The position numbers were made by a program, and so were the translations under genes. Below are positions 4,972 to 6,847 of a stretch of 6,847 bases of DNA, piece by piece. The stretch comes from Candidatus Methanophagales archaeon (lineage in GTDB: Archaea; Halobacteriota; Syntropharchaeia; Alkanophagales; Methanospirareceae). Every line of letters begins with the position of its first letter. Position 1 is the first letter of the stretch. The stretch is from the NCBI GenBank assembly GCA_021161765.1, contig JAGGZZ010000031.1, positions 1-6,847 of the forward strand, given 5' to 3'. The notes beneath the pieces were generated by a model that worked only from the letters and a program-made list of their open reading frames with translations, was not told the origin of the DNA and made no database searches.

Positions 4972-6309
4972 ATGGTATCAAATATGGAAGATTATGACGT
5001 TGTTGTAATAGGTGCGGGGATTAGCGGTTTATTATCCGCTTTAGCATTGTCAAAGGAAGGTAAAAGGGTATTAGTTCTGGAAAAAGAGAGTTATCTGGGC
5101 GGCGTCTGTAGGTCCTACGAGGTTGATGGATACTATGTTGATACGGGAGTACACGCCATAACAAGATTGGAAAAGGGCCCATTAAGAGAGCTAATGAATA
5201 AATATTTTGATGCCATTCCGAATTTCGTTCCTTTTGGAACGTATTATGTACGGATTGGTAGCGAAATCAAACCATTTCCGTGGAGCATTAAAGACTGGCT
5301 TATGTTTGATTTACTGCCTACTAAAGATAGGTTGCTGCTCATGAAATCGCTATTTAATGCGTTATATCTGTCGAGTATTGGCAGGGATTTATCCACCATT
5401 CCTATAAGTGATATACTCCCGGATAACATTTCAATTACCGGTAAAACGTTCCTGGATTGGCTCTCTTACTTTATGGTTGGCACGTCAATAGAAAATGCTC
5501 CTGTATCCAGATTCATAGATAATAAAAATCATAATCCGAACGCACTACCCTACGTGGGGAAGATATACAATCTGCTTATTGCAGAAGGAGCTACGGATCA
5601 AGGCTACCCTGAAGGGGGTCTTCAGTCCCTCGTTGATTCTATCTTAAATTCTTTCCCCAGAAACAAGGTTGAAATTAAAACCAATGAGGAGGTATTAAGG
5701 ATTCAGGCTCAAGGCACCGAAAGAATAGAGGGTGTGATTACCAAAGAGGATAGTTATGATTGCAACACCGTGATTTACTCGGGACCCGCTTCGAATCTGC
5801 CTGACCTGATTGATAATTTACCAAAGGCGTATGTCGAAAATTTAAAGACTATCAAGAAGGTTAATTCCTTAACCATCTGGCTTGGTCTGACAAAAAACTT
5901 CTTTAACAATCACGGTTCCGAAATGTGGATTGATTCAGACCCTTATGCATGGGTCGTTCCAACGTCAAATTATGTCCCAAAATTAGCACCAGAAGGAAAG
6001 CACCTTGTTGGTTTTACATTTATATTACCTGATGAATACAGTGCCTCAACCTCGAGGAAAAAGGCGCTGGATGCAATTATAAACACCATCCCGGATATAG
6101 AAAAGTATATAGATATGATTCATTATCAAGAGCTAATTCCAGAAAAGGCATGTTGGGCGATTAACGCGGGCTTTGGCGACGTAAAAACACCCATAAGAGA
6201 TTTCTACACGGTAGGAACAGACGCAGAAGAAAGAAGTGCAGGCATCAGTAGAGCCGCATATTCGGTCTTACGGTGCTTGGACATCATGAAATCGGATAAA
6301 ACGTTGTAA
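4972..6309 (+). CDS. FAD-dependent oxidoreductase, phytoene desaturase-like
   Basis: This 445-residue flavoprotein belongs to the NAD(P)/FAD-dependent amine-oxidase/phytoene-desaturase superfamily (COG1233-like). The N-terminal Rossmann fold is clear: VVVIGAGISGL with GxGxxG at 14-19, an acidic residue ending the second strand (Glu37, which binds the FAD ribose), and the following LGG at 42-44. A mid-protein PEGGLQSLVDSI at 213-224 matches the PxGG..L motif of this group. The C-terminal FAD motif is VGTDAEERSAGISRAAYS at 414-431. Relatives desaturate or isomerise carotenoids or reduce and rearrange other isoprenoids; the substrate cannot be read from sequence. No phytoene synthase or prenyl-transferase is adjacent. 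No membrane helix or signal is evident, so it is probably cytosolic or membrane-peripheral. A second ATG at 4984 is an alternative start; 4972 fits the upstream TATA spacing better. Family is sure, product vague. Confidence 0.9.
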   Translation: MVSNMEDYDVVVIGAGISGLLSALALSKEGKRVLVLEKESYLGGVCRSYEVDGYYVDTGVHAITRLEKGPLRELMNKYFDAIPNFVPFGTYYVRIGSEIKPFPWSIKDWLMFDLLPTKDRLLLMKSLFNALYLSSIGRDLSTIPISDILPDNISITGKTFLDWLSYFMVGTSIENAPVSRFIDNKNHNPNALPYVGKIYNLLIAEGATDQGYPEGGLQSLVDSILNSFPRNKVEIKTNEEVLRIQAQGTERIEGVITKEDSYDCNTVIYSGPASNLPDLIDNLPKAYVENLKTIKKVNSLTIWLGLTKNFFNNHGSEMWIDSDPYAWVVPTSNYVPKLAPEGKHLVGFTFILPDEYSASTSRKKALDAIINTIPDIEKYIDMIHYQELIPEKACWAINAGFGDVKTPIRDFYTVGTDAEERSAGISRAAYSVLRCLDIMKSDKTL

Positions 6310-6315
6310 CCCCCC

Positions 6316-6334
6316 AGATTACACAGATTTTCAC
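6316..6334 (+). repeat. 19-nt dispersed repeat, copy 2
   Basis: This is identical to 740-758 in sequence and orientation. Here it begins 7 nt after the stop codon of the oxidoreductase gene and is followed directly by the palindrome at 6336-6362. Confidence 0.7.
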
Positions 6335-6335
6335 A

Positions 6336-6362
6336 CAAACTTTCTTTTGAAAAGAAAGTTTG
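6336..6362. terminator. Perfect palindrome between convergent genes, likely bidirectional terminator
   Basis: A 13-bp perfect stem (caaactttctttt at 6336-6348 and its complement at 6350-6362) is centred on a single base; physically it would close with a ~5-nt loop. It fills the gap between two convergent genes, and its right end touches the stop codon of the winged-helix gene. No long T-run follows on either strand, so termination would depend on the stem and its internal T-rich arms. Confidence 0.55.
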
Positions 6363-6363
6363 C

Positions 6364-6690
6364 TTAGTAGGCTACTACAGCTTCAATTTTTACTTTTTGC
6401 AGTTGTGACTCATCAGGCTTTAAAGCTTTTTCTACATCCTCTGGCAATAGTTCCTTCCAATCAACAGGATAGACTTTTCTCTTTATCCTCCCTCCTTCTT
6501 CTGTTTTAATCGTTCTCACCAAGCCATCATCCTCAAGCACCTTAACGATATTATAGACCTTTCCTGTACTCCAGCCCAATCTTTTTGAGAGTTTATAGAT
6601 GCTAAGACCCTTATTTGCATTAACAAACTCATAAAGATAGTCTTCTGCAATTTCCCCTTTAATCTTTAGTTGCGCTTCCATCCTCTTCAT
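6364..6690 (-). CDS. Winged-helix transcriptional regulator
   Basis: This 108-residue basic DNA-binding protein has an N-terminal helix (residues about 12-25). A helix-turn-helix at 31-52 (IYKLSKRLGWSTGKVYNIVK) includes the recognition helix STGKVYNIVKVLEDDGLV, and a wing around 57-75 is rich in Arg and Lys (GGRIKRKVY). The layout is that of archaeal MarR/ArsR-like winged-helix proteins, too short for a ligand domain. The C-terminal tail (from about 85) is charged and ends VVAY. Two in-frame ATGs compete. The one at 6690 has GAGG only 3 nt upstream; the one at 6681 (MEAQLK) uses the same purine run at longer distance. A strong TATA box (6743-6736) supports either. It is convergent with the oxidoreductase gene and divergent from the gene entering at 6828, a typical position for autoregulation or control of that neighbour; the target is inferred. 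Confidence 0.85.
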   Translation of the reverse strand: MKRMEAQLKIKGEIAEDYLYEFVNANKGLSIYKLSKRLGWSTGKVYNIVKVLEDDGLVRTIKTEEGGRIKRKVYPVDWKELLPEDVEKALKPDESQLQKVKIEAVVAY

Positions 6691-6735
6691 CCCCCTCTTT
6701 TACAAAGATGGGTATATAACATGTATATATGTATG

Positions 6736-6743
6736 TATATAAA
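6736..6743 (-). promoter_or_regulatory. TATA box of the winged-helix regulator gene
   Basis: On the minus strand this reads tttatata, an essentially consensus archaeal box. Transcription would start near 6713, giving a leader of about 23 nt with the purine-rich AGAGGGGG just ahead of the ATG. The neighbouring 6711-6765 is dominated by tata/gtat steps that could also serve as operator sites. Confidence 0.6.
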
Positions 6744-6797
6744 AGGCATATATAAAATATTCTGATTTTCGATAACCCATCTTATTGTTAATAAAAC

Positions 6798-6805
6798 TTT
6801 AAATA
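6798..6805 (+). promoter_or_regulatory. TATA box for the gene starting at 6828
   Basis: The box tttaaata is preceded by an A-rich segment (ataaaac) in the position of the TFB recognition element. Its centre is about 26 nt before the ATG at 6828, so the mRNA would begin at the start codon. No Shine-Dalgarno sequence is present. It is among the clearest promoters in the window. Confidence 0.6.
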
Positions 6806-6827
6806 GAGAAAAGTAAAATATTCCATT

Positions 6828-6847
6828 ATGGAATTAACAGAGTTAGA
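6828..6847 (+). CDS. Start of an unidentified gene, cut by the window end
   Basis: Only six codons are visible (MELTEL). The call rests on the well-placed TATA box upstream and the divergent layout with the winged-helix regulator. Nothing can be said about the product. Confidence 0.45.

Noticed and set aside
5244..5429. Minus-strand frame of 61 codons inside the FAD oxidoreductase gene
   Set aside because: It is a shadow of the clearly coding plus-strand gene without motifs or a ribosome binding site.
6711..6765. Possible long palindromic operator around acatgt
   Set aside because: Only the central 6 bp are symmetrical; the flanking tata steps are out of register, so no defined dyad can be claimed.

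Overview
The window looks like a piece of a euryarchaeal chromosome. AT-rich TATA-like boxes sit about 26 nt upstream of several ATG codons, some genes have a purine-rich ribosome binding site while others appear leaderless, and a winged-helix regulator of archaeal type is present. DNA gyrase subunit A is encoded, as in methanogen-, Archaeoglobus- and ANME-type Euryarchaeota. A methane- or alkane-cycling lineage such as ANME-1 would fit the mix of short dispersed palindromes, archaeal gyrase and a Liv-type ABC transporter remnant, but no diagnostic gene is present, so the lineage is an inference.

Layout. Positions 1-203 hold a ~170 bp imperfect palindromic element with a GC-rich hairpin inside one arm. 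Next come a DUF488 gene (minus strand, about 204-683) and a complete gyrA (plus strand, 927-3536). These two genes diverge from a ~165 bp nested inverted repeat (711-874). gyrB is not next to gyrA. After gyrA, about 1.1 kb (3537-4701) has no clearly intact gene. It contains a repeat-rich hairpin at the gyrA stop codon, a start-less ORF remnant, a short unrecognised ORF, and a broken livF that has lost its Walker A end and carries a nonsense codon. Then come a small two-helix membrane protein (minus) and a divergent complete FAD-dependent oxidoreductase of the phytoene-desaturase superfamily (4972-6309, plus). A convergent winged-helix regulator (6364-6690, minus) is separated from it by a perfect palindrome. 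A divergent gene just begins at 6828 and leaves the window.

The genes do not form an evident pathway. gyrA is a housekeeping gene, the livF stretch is a decaying remnant, and the right-hand regulator could act on itself and on the truncated neighbour through their shared AT-rich intergenic region. I saw no CRISPR array, tRNA, rRNA, intact transposase or defence system. The points most worth attention are the valine at the quinolone-anchoring position of GyrA, the nested palindrome between DUF488 and gyrA, the livF decay, and the mixture of leaderless and Shine-Dalgarno starts.
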